Source: Paludibacteraceae bacterium (GTDB taxonomy: Bacteria; Bacteroidota; Bacteroidia; Bacteroidales; Paludibacteraceae). Taken from it: a DNA stretch of 64,000 bases. Every line of letters starts with the position of its first letter. Position 1 is the stretch's first letter. Positions 45,701-54,271 of this stretch are shown piece by piece. Location: contig JAFXPY010000053.1 in the NCBI GenBank assembly GCA_017527495.1, positions 1 through 64,000 on the forward strand. The letters run 5' to 3'. Both the position numbers and the translations under genes were made by a program. Under the pieces are notes generated by a model. It was given only the letters and a program-made list of their open reading frames with translations, ran no database searches and was not told the origin of the DNA.

Positions 45701-48700
45701 CTTTGTTTCGAATACCGATCATGATGTATTCTATCTCGCCAAGTGTAGGATTACCAACAACGGTTATCTTGTTTTGTGGTTTGCCTGATGCATCGTCAAA
45801 TATCTCGTATGGTATGGCGTTCGACACTTGAGCATTGCCTGCTCGTTTGTCTTTATTGCGTTGCATCTTGGCATTGGTAAGCACCTTGAATTCAAGGTCG
45901 AACATATTTTCCGGCAACCACACTTTGCGTCGGTCGTCTTCACTATCGTTGTTGTAGATTCCTTGTGGTGTAAGCTTCAAAGGTATCTCGTATTCATAAT
46001 AGTTGTTTTTCATGTCAGAGCCTAAACGTATGAAGCAGGCCAATTCATTATCGTTTAGCTCTTCATTCTCAAGTTGTTCGGCATGTACAAACATTTGCAG
46101 TTTTTTGTAGTTGCGCATGTCGTATGCCATATTCTTATATACACCTTTTGCGTCACCGGGTTCAAGTTCGCGAACGCGGAGCACCATGGCTTGTTCGTTT
46201 TGAGCTATGAGTTGGGCTTGACCGGGGTCTGTCTGGCGTGATATTCCCGGAGGTAGTACATAATTGACAGGTGTTCTTGAGGCATTTTCCTCTATGTTGA
46301 CAGCTTGTGCTTCAAGCGAACCTGTTGTCGGAGCCGGATAGTTAGGGTTGTGCAGGTCTTTGTTGTAAGTGCGCCACTCGCCTCTGACTAATTGAAGTGT
46401 TCCGAAACGCAGGAAGGTCTCATGCTCGAAACCTGTCATGTACATACGCATGAAACGTATCGACTTGAAATTGCGTATCGAACCAATCTTCTGACCATTG
46501 CGAATTGGTATTTTGAACTGATACCAATTCACATCTTGTGTCTCTCCGTTTTCAAGTGTTACGCGAGCTGTCAGTTTGTCGGTGATATAACCCTGACCGA
46601 CTTGCATATTTCCGGCCTGAATACGAATTTCGTATTCGTAGTATTTTTCGTATTCATTCAGTGTGTTGTCGTTGTTGATGTCTTCAATGTCCGGTTGTAG
46701 TGTTGATGATGTGCCGTATGACTCGCCTGAATTATCTGTGTCAGGTGAGTTGCCTTCCGTTCCGTTGTAGTGTTTGTAGCGATTGAGTACTGATGTTTCT
46801 TGTTGGTCGAAATCAGAGCCTCTATAGAAGTGGTAATTGTCGCCGGCAGGGTCGTTCAGTGGTGAGAATGGGTCTTGTGTCCATTGTGCCAACACATTGT
46901 TATCTACTATGTTACGCAGCGAGTCAACAAAGTTTCCGTATGGTCGATTGCCGTTGTAGGAGAATGTGTATTCTTCTTGTGTTGAAAGACCATTCAGTCC
47001 GACATCTTGTCGTGCGCGTGCACCGGCTTCATTTGAAAAGGCCGTTACTGTGGATGTGGTCTTTGGAACAATTCCCCACATTGTACTGTCTATGGTGTTG
47101 TTGCCAAGATATGTTCCACTTGCAGGCAGTCCGTGCTCAAATGATTTTTTTCCGTCTTTGAGAATATCTTCTGAAACATCTCCAAGGTCAATATACAGAT
47201 AACCATCTGCTCCATTAGGGTTGGTCAGAGCAGGGTCCATAAGCCAAAACTCTATGTACTCAATATTTGAACGTTCAAAATCTGTGTTGTCCAATTTGCG
47301 CATTATACCGCCCCAGCGTTGCCGTGGGTTGGTCAGTTTTCCGTCTATACCATATTCTGACGCGCTGATGTTGTAGGAGCCACGCTCTTCAGGATAGTAA
47401 GCGAGGTTGAGAACAGCAAGTCGGGTGTTTTCTGTTCCTGTTATCGAACGATTAGGATATATCTCTGTCTGTTGTACGATACGGATGCGGTGGTCGGAAA
47501 GCTGGTTGAGGTCATTGCGTAAGTGGAGTGGGGTGTTGGTTTGTGGATAAGCAAGTATAGGGTCTATTGTGTACCATGCAATGTGTGCACGATTTTTGTT
47601 GTAGGCAATTTGATTGGCTTTTGTTGATTCTTCAAAGCGTGATGGCGTTGAGGCCAAATACCAATAGTATGGATAGTGGATGTCGATAGATGTTTTTGTC
47701 GCTTCAAAATCATCAATATAGGCATAACCTTCTTTTGAAACATCTCTTGTATGTCCCGGAATAAGTTGGGCAAACTCGGCATTAATTTGGAATGACGATG
47801 GTTGTGTGGCTGTGGTCCAAGGCAGTGCGTCGAGAGCATTGGTTAGCCACATAAATTCTTTTTTATAGCTCAAATTGAGTCCCCATATCGTATTTGAAAT
47901 CGGCTCGGAACCGGTGTTTACCTTTGTTGTTAGCGGACGTTCTGACATGTGCATAATCGTTCCGCCAATCAAGAAGTCTTTGTTGAATTGATATTCCAAG
48001 TGTGTACCAACCAAGGTCTTGCGTTGCATCGAAAAAGTCGATTGGTTTTCCAATTGAACGTCCACCTTTGTTCCTGACTCCAATATAGAGGTGTTCAAAA
48101 TCGTTACCGTACCCATAGTGTAGTCAACGGTATAATCTACATTCTCAGTCAGCTTTGCACCACCTGCCGTCACTGTTACTGAGCCTCGTGGAATATTCAT
48201 TGCATTGAGGCGTATCTCCGAACTTGATGTGGCTTTGTATTTTCCTGTAAGTGTGAATTTATTTTTTTCGCTCATTTCCTCAGCCACAATAAGTGTTGAG
48301 TCGTAGAGTTCTTGGAATACATATTTATTGGCAATTGCAGGATCGCCTATCGTATCGTATAGGTGAGAGCCAAATGGTTCGAGCACAGGGAATATGATTC
48401 TGCCTGTTGAAGAAATTGCTGTGTAGCCTTCTATATAGTCGAATTTGCCATCAGGAGTAGGATTGTTTTTTGAGTCTAAGCGGTCAAGATTCATCACGCG
48501 CAAGAGTTGTTTACCTTTGATTTGACTCTCGCTCAAGTATTGAAGGTCTGTACCTATTGAGTCGTCTCTATAGGTGATGTAAAGCTCGAAATTATCTTTC
48601 GACATTTGTGTAGCTCCAAGATAATAGACGTTTTTCATCATCAAGTCCCAAGTCTTATGCCCCGGAGCATTGTTTGTTCCTTTAAGCAACTTCAGTATCA

Positions 48701-50177
48701 AAGCGTTAGGAGCTTTCAAGTCGGGATTAGCGTCGGTTGAAAATTCGCCCACTTGATAGACCTGACCGCCATAGGTGTATTCGTAAGCCACTGCCAACAC
48801 CTCGTCTTGATTCAGTGCCGTCTTGAGCGAGATATATCCTAATGTTGAATTGAGCGTATATTCTGACGGCGAGAGGCGTCTGGCCGATTCTATTTTTTCA
48901 TAGTCTTCACCACCGATGAGGTCTGACAAGGCGCTTGTTATTGTTTGAATGCTTCTGATTTCCGGTCGTGCTATGACATTGTCATATAGTGTGTTAGCTC
49001 TATTGTTTGGTCGTGGGTTTCTTGCAAGTGGTGTCCATCTCTGATTATCTATGTTTTGTGTTGTGGCTTCGCCTAAGTCCATAAAAGCCACTATGTTGCG
49101 GGCATCGTCAAAATGAGCTCTTTTGTTTGTGATCCATACCTCAACACGATTGATTGTTATTCCGGAAGCTATATACGGCAATTGGCTCATATTACTTTCG
49201 TATGTGTCGCGAAAATACTGAGCGAGGAAGAAGTGTCTGTTCTCATCGTAATTTGCTCCGTCAACCTCAAATTTGGTTAGTTGAGCACCACCTTCTGACG
49301 AAACTTGTTGAGATGTGCTGTTTTGTTGTGAGACAAGAGCCTGAATTTTTAGTTTCCCAAATTTCAAGTCGGTCTTTATACCAAATAGTGCAGAACTACC
49401 GGTTATAAGGCTTGAGTTGAGCTGCATCGACACATTACCGGCTTCTATTGATTGAATGATGTCGTCTTCTTTGCCTTTGTAGTTGAGTTTGATGTTTTGT
49501 TGGTCGTAGGCAAAACTTGCTTCTGTGTTGTAGCTCATGTTGAGGTTGAGTTTTTCACCCACTTTACCCTGAACATTGAGCTGTATTTTTTCGTCAAAAT
49601 CAAGTATATTGTTGTTTCTTGATTTTTGCGTCAGAACAGGGTTGTCAACATATTGATGTTTGAAAGCAAAAATCAGTTCGGCAGAACCTTGTGTCTTGAG
49701 TTGTACTCCACCGGGACCGAAAACTTTGTCGGCAGGACCGATGTTGAACTTCATGTCGGTTATGTCGAATTTGCGTTCGTTGTCGTGTTCGCCCTCGGCA
49801 ATTTTGTTTTGCCAATAGTTGTGCATCAGTTTTTGCTCGGAATAGGCTTTGTATTCTTTGTCGTTCAGTGAGATAGGTGTTGTGATGTCTATATCACCTA
49901 TCTTTGTACGAATAACGTACATGCCCGTTACCGGGTCATATTCCGTTGTCGTCTGTACGTTTTGTGGATCTTGTAGGTCGAGATTGTTTTGTGGTTGGTT
50001 GAGGTCTTCGTAAGTATCTGTTTTGATTCGCTTCACTTTCAGCGATAATGAATCCCACGCTGCCGTGTCAGCAGGTGTCTTGTCTTTTCGTGGAGCCGCA
50101 TATATGCTTGCGCAAACCAACAGACAGATTACTATGAAAAGATATTTTTTTATAGTCCTATTTCCCTTATTTCTCAC
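42744..50177 (-). CDS. sprA: SprA, outer-membrane translocon protein of the type IX secretion system
   Basis: 2477 residues, the usual size. SprA (Sov in Porphyromonas) forms the very large outer-membrane barrel through which type IX substrates leave the cell. A signal peptide (hydrophobic core YLFIVICLLVCASIYA) is followed by the SprA N-terminal blocks (about 150-340: DKVFGPGGVQLKTQGSAEL, NTEASFAYDQQNIKLNY) and long strand-rich sequence ending in VGINIKLMLTR. The only canonical start in frame is GTG 50177, inside a heptamer repeat; ATA at 50153 stands where MKKYLF would begin. It lies 33 bp behind ruvA, in the same transcript, and has its own terminator. Its presence implies that proteins with sorting tails are secreted. 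Confidence 0.95.
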   Translation of the reverse strand: MRNKGNRTIKKYLFIVICLLVCASIYAAPRKDKTPADTAAWDSLSLKVKRIKTDTYEDLNQPQNNLDLQDPQNVQTTTEYDPVTGMYVIRTKIGDIDITTPISLNDKEYKAYSEQKLMHNYWQNKIAEGEHDNERKFDITDMKFNIGPADKVFGPGGVQLKTQGSAELIFAFKHQYVDNPVLTQKSRNNNILDFDEKIQLNVQGKVGEKLNLNMSYNTEASFAYDQQNIKLNYKGKEDDIIQSIEAGNVSMQLNSSLITGSSALFGIKTDLKFGKLKIQALVSQQNSTSQQVSSEGGAQLTKFEVDGANYDENRHFFLAQYFRDTYESNMSQLPYIASGITINRVEVWITNKRAHFDDARNIVAFMDLGEATTQNIDNQRWTPLARNPRPNNRANTLYDNVIARPEIRSIQTITSALSDLIGGEDYEKIESARRLSPSEYTLNSTLGYISLKTALNQDEVLAVAYEYTYGGQVYQVGEFSTDANPDLKAPNALILKLLKGTNNAPGHKTWDLMMKNVYYLGATQMSKDNFELYITYRDDSIGTDLQYLSESQIKGKQLLRVMNLDRLDSKNNPTPDGKFDYIEGYTAISSTGRIIFPVLEPFGSHLYDTIGDPAIANKYVFQELYDSTLIVAEEMSEKNKFTLTGKYKATSSSEIRLNAMNIPRGSVTVTAGGAKLTENVDYTVDYTMGTVTILNTSILESGTKVDVQLENQSTFSMQRKTLVGTHLEYQFNKDFLIGGTIMHMSERPLTTKVNTGSEPISNTIWGLNLSYKKEFMWLTNALDALPWTTATQPSSFQINAEFAQLIPGHTRDVSKEGYAYIDDFEATKTSIDIHYPYYWYLASTPSRFEESTKANQIAYNKNRAHIAWYTIDPILAYPQTNTPLHLRNDLNQLSDHRIRIVQQTEIYPNRSITGTENTRLAVLNLAYYPEERGSYNISASEYGIDGKLTNPRQRWGGIMRKLDNTDFERSNIEYIEFWLMDPALTNPNGADGYLYIDLGDVSEDILKDGKKSFEHGLPASGTYLGNNTIDSTMWGIVPKTTSTVTAFSNEAGARARQDVGLNGLSTQEEYTFSYNGNRPYGNFVDSLRNIVDNNVLAQWTQDPFSPLNDPAGDNYHFYRGSDFDQQETSVLNRYKHYNGTEGNSPDTDNSGESYGTSSTLQPDIEDINNDNTLNEYEKYYEYEIRIQAGNMQVGQGYITDKLTARVTLENGETQDVNWYQFKIPIRNGQKIGSIRNFKSIRFMRMYMTGFEHETFLRFGTLQLVRGEWRTYNKDLHNPNYPAPTTGSLEAQAVNIEENASRTPVNYVLPPGISRQTDPGQAQLIAQNEQAMVLRVRELEPGDAKGVYKNMAYDMRNYKKLQMFVHAEQLENEELNDNELACFIRLGSDMKNNYYEYEIPLKLTPQGIYNNDSEDDRRKVWLPENMFDLEFKVLTNAKMQRNKDKRAGNAQVSNAIPYEIFDDASGKPQNKITVVGNPTLGEIEYIMIGIRNKASGTGVARRSGEVWVNELRLSQFNEDGGVAAMANMSLALSDIGQVNVAGRLETDGYGSIESNVLTRNMENNYQLSVSAAFEAGRLFPEKAKIQLPLYVAYTNQTSKPKYNPLDTDVELKDALEQLETKEEKDSLNQLSRVMNTSTNFTVNNAKVNIKSKKRPMFYDPANFSISYALANTNEQTPEQEKNETRIQRGSFNYAYNFNPKPWEPFKDIKQVDNIKIIKEFNLYYLPQSWAFTTDMSRTFTQLKLRDFSGQRALNDELSFSKDWMWNRKFDFKYDLTKNLKFSLQTAMNSTVDEAYYTPEIIRDYNFTNDYYEAWKDTVLRSLAHMGAPYTYQQVFTAQWNVPINKIPGLDWITANGSYNATYGWNRTATTTNNQTKLGNVINSLATWQVDGQVNFETLYNKSKYLQDINSRYSGRPQRKSRFREKTFTQTVTLSPNNKQSIMHNLGSELINVTATDSTGKKINIKFKSLSANEAEISCKDSIENVLLTFTTKDPSERTAGQKAADLTIRFLMMFRKGSITYRSSNGMTIPGFYPEAGFMGQRKVENMYAPGYDFAFGFIPNNFLEKAKRQGWLSGDTSVVQPATRTKTSDFDYKVTLEPFPGFKISVNGKRYDASSSSIIYTYDYLQETFTGSYNISAISIATAFDRIGNADNNYTTKSYERFLSYIETSQQRVQAQYDHTTYPDVAWVPSNLRGQKYDRSKSGVVPTNSADVLIPAFYAAYMGRDINKVSLNPFLGMLRILPNWSISYDGLSKLPWIKDHFKSVNLTHAYTSKYAIGSYTSYSTWAGPDSNNKQIGFRRDVTNDVPIPSSAYDISNISITESFSPLIGLNMTMKNSMTAKFEYRKQRNLALNITSVQLTEGSTNEFVIGLGYTVKDLNLILKLKNNAKKKVSNDLKLTVDLSYKDIKTLLRKVEENITQASNGNKVFAIKIAADYVLSSKINLQLFYDHQSTTPFISTSYPIKSDNVGINIKLMLTR

Positions 50178-50207
50178 TTCTCACTTCTCACTTCTTATTT
50201 CTCACTT
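50173..50207. repeat. Heptamer run CTCACTT x5 over the sprA start
   Basis: Four CTCACTT copies and one CTTATTT variant in tandem fill the ruvA-sprA gap. Each intact copy offers GTG on the minus strand, but only the one at 50177 is in the sprA frame. Confidence 0.85.
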
Positions 50208-50210
50208 CTC

Positions 50211-50810
50211 TTACAGCATCTTGAAGGCTTGGCGAATAACTTGGTCAACACTGATGTCCGGTGTTGATTGCATAATCTTGTCAACAACCTTGGTTGATGC
50301 AGCTGCTGAATAACCTAAGGTGGTCAGAGCGGCAATAGCCTCTTGCTTAACTGAATTGTCTATTTGTGCTGCATTGTCAAGATTGATGTCGTCTATTCCG
50401 TTGATGTCTATTTTCAGTACTTTATCTTTGAGGTCAACAACAATTCTTTGTGCCGTCTTTGCTCCTATACCTTTCACTCCTGTTATTGCCGCTGTGTTGC
50501 CCGTTGCTATAATTTGGCGCAACTCGCTTGCGCCAAATGACGACATAATTATCCTTGCAGTGTTGGCACCAACGCCCGACACAGTGGTAAGTAATAAGAA
50601 TAGTGCTCGCTCGGCTTTACTCAAAAAACCAAAAAGAAGATGAGCATCTTCACGTATGATTTCAGTTATGTATAATTTACTCTCTGTCTTACCATTCAGA
50701 TTGGTAAATGTTGGCAATGAGATATTTATTTCGTAACCTATACCTGCTGTTTCTATAATGACTTTGGTCGGTTCTAATTCAGCAATTTTGCCGGTTATAT
50801 ATTCTATCAT
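50211..50810 (-). CDS. ruvA: Holliday junction branch migration protein RuvA
   Basis: 199 residues from ATG 50810 (MIEYITGKIAELEPTKVIIE); a reading from TTG 50837 would begin inside the promoter. Order: N-terminal OB fold, two helix-hairpin-helix motifs (TVSGVGANTARIIMSSF and GVKGIGAKTAQRIVVDL), a flexible linker and a C-terminal three-helix domain for RuvB contact (QEAIAALTTLGYSAAAST). It binds four-way junctions and recruits the RuvB motor. ruvB is not in the window. Confidence 0.95.
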   Translation of the reverse strand: MIEYITGKIAELEPTKVIIETAGIGYEINISLPTFTNLNGKTESKLYITEIIREDAHLLFGFLSKAERALFLLLTTVSGVGANTARIIMSSFGASELRQIIATGNTAAITGVKGIGAKTAQRIVVDLKDKVLKIDINGIDDINLDNAAQIDNSVKQEAIAALTTLGYSAAASTKVVDKIMQSTPDISVDQVIRQAFKML

Positions 50811-50834
50811 AATATATTTTTCACAATTTGGGTG

Positions 50835-50866
50835 CAAAGTTAATGTTTTTTTGTATTTTTAGCAAA
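50835..50866 (-). promoter_or_regulatory. ruvA-sprA promoter
   Basis: Minus-strand TTTG (50863-50866), 20-bp spacer, TAACTTTG (50835-50842). Start of transcription near 50828, giving an 18-nt leader to ATG 50810. Confidence 0.78.
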
Positions 50867-50879
50867 TAGTTTAACATTT

Positions 50880-52319
50880 TTATTGCAGTTTTTTTGTGTC
50901 TTTATATCTTGTTTTGTTTATCTGTTGATTCTTTTTTTTCTTTTTGTCTTTTTGTTTGTTCTTTTCAATGTTTTTCTCTCTTTCTTTAATCTGTTTGTCT
51001 GTCAGTATGTTATCTTTTTCAATCTTGCCTGCTTCTTCTTGTCTGACGTATGCATCAAATTCTTCATCAATGAATGGCCACTCAAGCTCTATCTCTTCTT
51101 GTGAAAGAACATCATCGTTGTCATCGCCCGTTGGTGATTGCGCAATTCGTATTGAAACATCCTCATCGTTTTTCACACCTCTTTCGATTAATTCTTCAAC
51201 ATTTATTGTTGTTGTGTTAATGGCTTTAGGCTCCGCTTCTGTTTGATTGTCTGTATTTGTTTGTGCAATTTGTTCTGATTCAATTGTTTGTTTGATGTTT
51301 TCTAATGTATCTATCGTTTCAATCTCTTGTTTTATTTCGTACTGTGCATAGATATATTCAGGCAAATCAACAGGTCGTTCCATCTCCTCGTTTGTCTTAC
51401 TCTTGATTGGAGTTTTGAGGTCTTCAATTTTCTTTTGTGTTCGCTTGATTTTTGTGTGTTGTGGAAATGCGTTAGAGGTTATTTTTGTCGATTTAGACAC
51501 TTCAGCATATTGTAGGCTTTTGCAATCGTAGAATGTGCGGGCTTTGATTATGTCCACCGTATATGGAATTTTGACATACACCAATTGTTTGCAACCCCAA
51601 AATGCTGCGCGACCTATTTTATAAATGGTGTATGGCATATAAATCGTTTGCAGGTATTTGGCACCGCAAAATGCCCAATCGCTTATGAAATTGACTGTTA
51701 TGGGTACATCAAAATTCTCTCCTTCACGCAACGGCGGATAGAAAATCAACTCTTTTCCATCTTTGCTGAACAATATACCTGCCATTGAGCTATAATATTG
51801 ATTTTCGAAATCCACATATATGTTGCTCACACCGCGGCAGTTGCCAAAAGCAAAAGTCCCGATATATTTGACATTTTTGGGGATTCCTAATGATATGATG
51901 CTTACACAATTTACCAGCGCATAACCTCCGATATATATCAACGATTCCGGGAAGGTGATGCTTTTGAGGCGTATGCAATCGCGAAAAGCACTATTCCCAA
52001 TTGATACCAGCGTTTGCGGCAGTTCAATAGATAATAGTTGCTCTGATTGGGCAAAAGCTTGAGGCCCAATAGAAGTTACAAAATAAAGCTTCCCATTGTA
52101 CCTTACCGTGTCGGGAAGAATAATATCACCCTGATAACATGATTTGTTTTTAGAACATGATGTTATTTCAATCGTATATGGTTGTTTGTGGTGCTCAATG
52201 ATATTATAGTAAATTGTATGACCGGAAGGTGATAGTGCAGCAAAATCATAAGCATACACTACATTTGTAAATATAGTGCATATTAATAGAATTAGATGTT
52301 TTTTCAGTTTTTTCAGCAT
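50880..52319 (-). CDS. Secreted BspA-type leucine-rich repeat protein with Lys-rich tail
   Basis: 479 residues. A signal peptide (about 1-23) is followed by about eight LRR_5 repeats (about 60-285, motif IGPQAFAQSEQLLSIELPQT), then an acidic linker (about 330-430) and a strongly basic end (from about 440: KNIEKNKQKDKKKKKNQQ). The repeats resemble those of the 22.9-kb protein; proteins of this type bind host or matrix components. The basic tail might hold it to anionic polymers; this is a guess. It is downstream of uvrA-nadB-Dabb (35 bp gap), perhaps by read-through. Confidence 0.85.
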   Translation of the reverse strand: MLKKLKKHLILLICTIFTNVVYAYDFAALSPSGHTIYYNIIEHHKQPYTIEITSCSKNKSCYQGDIILPDTVRYNGKLYFVTSIGPQAFAQSEQLLSIELPQTLVSIGNSAFRDCIRLKSITFPESLIYIGGYALVNCVSIISLGIPKNVKYIGTFAFGNCRGVSNIYVDFENQYYSSMAGILFSKDGKELIFYPPLREGENFDVPITVNFISDWAFCGAKYLQTIYMPYTIYKIGRAAFWGCKQLVYVKIPYTVDIIKARTFYDCKSLQYAEVSKSTKITSNAFPQHTKIKRTQKKIEDLKTPIKSKTNEEMERPVDLPEYIYAQYEIKQEIETIDTLENIKQTIESEQIAQTNTDNQTEAEPKAINTTTINVEELIERGVKNDEDVSIRIAQSPTGDDNDDVLSQEEIELEWPFIDEEFDAYVRQEEAGKIEKDNILTDKQIKEREKNIEKNKQKDKKKKKNQQINKTRYKDTKKLQ

Positions 52320-52354
52320 TAATTTGGGGTCATTATCGGTTTGTGAGTTTTCAA

Positions 52355-52660
52355 TTATATTTCGTAATCGACAGCTGAACGGGCACTCTTCACTTTAGTT
52401 ATGTATTCAACCACTTTCAAATGCTCCGGATGCACTGCATAATTGTTAAGCTCGTCCCATGAGTCAAATTCGCATTGGAGGCAGATGTCAAAATCTGTTT
52501 TTGGTGCATTGGGTATGTTAATTCCAACCTCTGTCCTTTTCAAATATGGTATGTAGTTTGCCAGATTGAGCAACTGTTGTTTTATTATCTGAGCATTCTC
52601 TGCTTTGTCTTTTCCTTCTGCTTGGTCTTGCAAGCGGAAAAATACTATATGTTTGATCAT
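52355..52660 (-). CDS. Dabb (stress-responsive alpha/beta barrel) domain protein
   Basis: 101 residues covering one whole Dabb domain: MIKHIVFFRL at the start and the conserved DFDICLQCEFDSWDELNNYAVHPEH. These small dimeric proteins have varied or unknown functions. The start overlaps the nadB stop (ATGA), so it is translated with nadB. Confidence 0.9.
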   Translation of the reverse strand: MIKHIVFFRLQDQAEGKDKAENAQIIKQQLLNLANYIPYLKRTEVGINIPNAPKTDFDICLQCEFDSWDELNNYAVHPEHLKVVEYITKVKSARSAVDYEI

Positions 52661-54246
52661 TGTTTTTTGTTGTTTTTGTGTGGATAATCAATAGTGTAGT
52701 GTAGTCCGATAGATTCTTTTCTTTCCAATGCTTGTCGTGTGATGAGATAGCCGACATTAATCATATTGCGCAGTTCGCAGATGTCTTTTGTCGGTTTTAC
52801 TCGTTTGAATAAGTCCTCTGTCTCTTCGTAAAGCAGGTCCAGACGTTCCCAAGCGCGACGAAGACGCAAATCAGAACGTACAATACCTACATAGGTTGAC
52901 ATCACTTGGCATACTTCTTTCATGTCTTGAGAAATAAGCACTTTTTCCTCGTTAGACATTGTGCCTTCGTCATTCCATTGTGGTACTTTTTCGTTGAAAC
53001 TATATTCGTCTATCACACTCAATGCGTGTTTTGCTGCAGCATCTGCATATACTATGGCTTCAATCAGAGAATTGGAAGCCAAGCGATTGCCGCCATGAAG
53101 TCCGGTACATGAACATTCGCCTACTGCATAAAGTCGATTGATTGTTGATTGAGCATCAAGATTGACTTGTATGCCGCCACACATATAATGTGCGCAAGGC
53201 ACAACAGGTATGTATTCTTTTGTTATGTCAATACCGATGGAAAGGCACTTTTCGTATATGTTTGGAAAATGATGTTTTGTCTCTTCAGGGTCTTTGTGGG
53301 TAACATCAAGGCATACATGGTCGATGCCATGAATCTTCATCTCATTGTCGATAGCACGCGCTACAATGTCACGAGGTGCCAACGAGAGACGCTCGTCATA
53401 TTTTTGCATAAACTCTGTCCCGTCAGGCAATCGCAATATGCCGCCATATCCCCTCATTGCTTCTGTAATTAAATAAGCAGGGTGTGTCTCTTGAGGGTTG
53501 TATAGTGCTGTGGGGTGGAATTGCACGAATTCCATGCCTTTCACTTTACCTTTTGCTCTATAAACCATTGCAATGCCATCCCCTGTTGCTATGTTTGGGT
53601 TGGTCGTTGTTGCATACACAGCTCCTGTGCCGCCTGTTGCCATAAGTGTGATTTTCGACAAGTACGTGTCAATCTTTCCCGTTTGTGGATTGAGTATATA
53701 TGCTCCATAGCACTCAATGTCAGGTGTGCGTCGTGTCACTCTGACACCTAAATGGTGTTGCGTGATTATCTCAACGGCGTAGTGGTTCTCAATGACTTCT
53801 ATGTCCGGATTACTTCTAACAGCTGCCATCAGTCCGCGCTGAATCTCAAAGCCGGTGTCGTCGGCATGGTGAAGAATACGGAACTCTGAATGGCCTCCCT
53901 CTCTATGAAGATCAAAAGTACCATCGTCTTTTCTGTCGAAATTAACTCCCCAATTAACCAATTCTTCGATTTGCTTTGGAGCATTGCGCACCACTTGTTC
54001 CACTGCTTCTGGATCGGAAATCCAATCGCCGGCAATCATAGTGTCTTCAATATGTTTGTCGAAATTGTCAACAAGCAGATTGGTAACAGAAGCAATGCCT
54101 CCTTGTGCTTTGGCTGTGTTGGCTTCATCAAGTGTTGTCTTGCAAATCAATGCAATTTTTCCTTTTTTTGCTTTTGCCACTTTCAGTGCAAAACTCATTC
54201 CTGCTATTCCTCCTCCTATAATCAGGAAGTCATATTTTTTTATCAT
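52657..54246 (-). CDS. nadB: L-aspartate oxidase
   Basis: 529 residues. It oxidises L-aspartate to iminoaspartate, the first step of de novo NAD synthesis; under anaerobiosis fumarate can accept the electrons. FAD-binding motif FLIIGGGIAGMSFALKVAK (5-23), active-site region HREGGHSEFRILHHADDTG (about 114-132) and the flavoprotein C-terminal helical domain are present. nadA and nadC are not nearby; the neighbours are uvrA upstream (25 bp) and Dabb downstream (overlap). Confidence 0.95.
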   Translation of the reverse strand: MIKKYDFLIIGGGIAGMSFALKVAKAKKGKIALICKTTLDEANTAKAQGGIASVTNLLVDNFDKHIEDTMIAGDWISDPEAVEQVVRNAPKQIEELVNWGVNFDRKDDGTFDLHREGGHSEFRILHHADDTGFEIQRGLMAAVRSNPDIEVIENHYAVEIITQHHLGVRVTRRTPDIECYGAYILNPQTGKIDTYLSKITLMATGGTGAVYATTTNPNIATGDGIAMVYRAKGKVKGMEFVQFHPTALYNPQETHPAYLITEAMRGYGGILRLPDGTEFMQKYDERLSLAPRDIVARAIDNEMKIHGIDHVCLDVTHKDPEETKHHFPNIYEKCLSIGIDITKEYIPVVPCAHYMCGGIQVNLDAQSTINRLYAVGECSCTGLHGGNRLASNSLIEAIVYADAAAKHALSVIDEYSFNEKVPQWNDEGTMSNEEKVLISQDMKEVCQVMSTYVGIVRSDLRLRRAWERLDLLYEETEDLFKRVKPTKDICELRNMINVGYLITRQALERKESIGLHYTIDYPHKNNKKQ

Positions 54247-54271
54247 TATAGTTTATTTAATTGTTAGTGTT

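Noticed and set aside
50173..50207. Phase variation of sprA by the heptamer run
   Set aside because: The run is upstream of or at the start codon, so copy changes would not shift the reading frame; only a mild effect on expression is possible.
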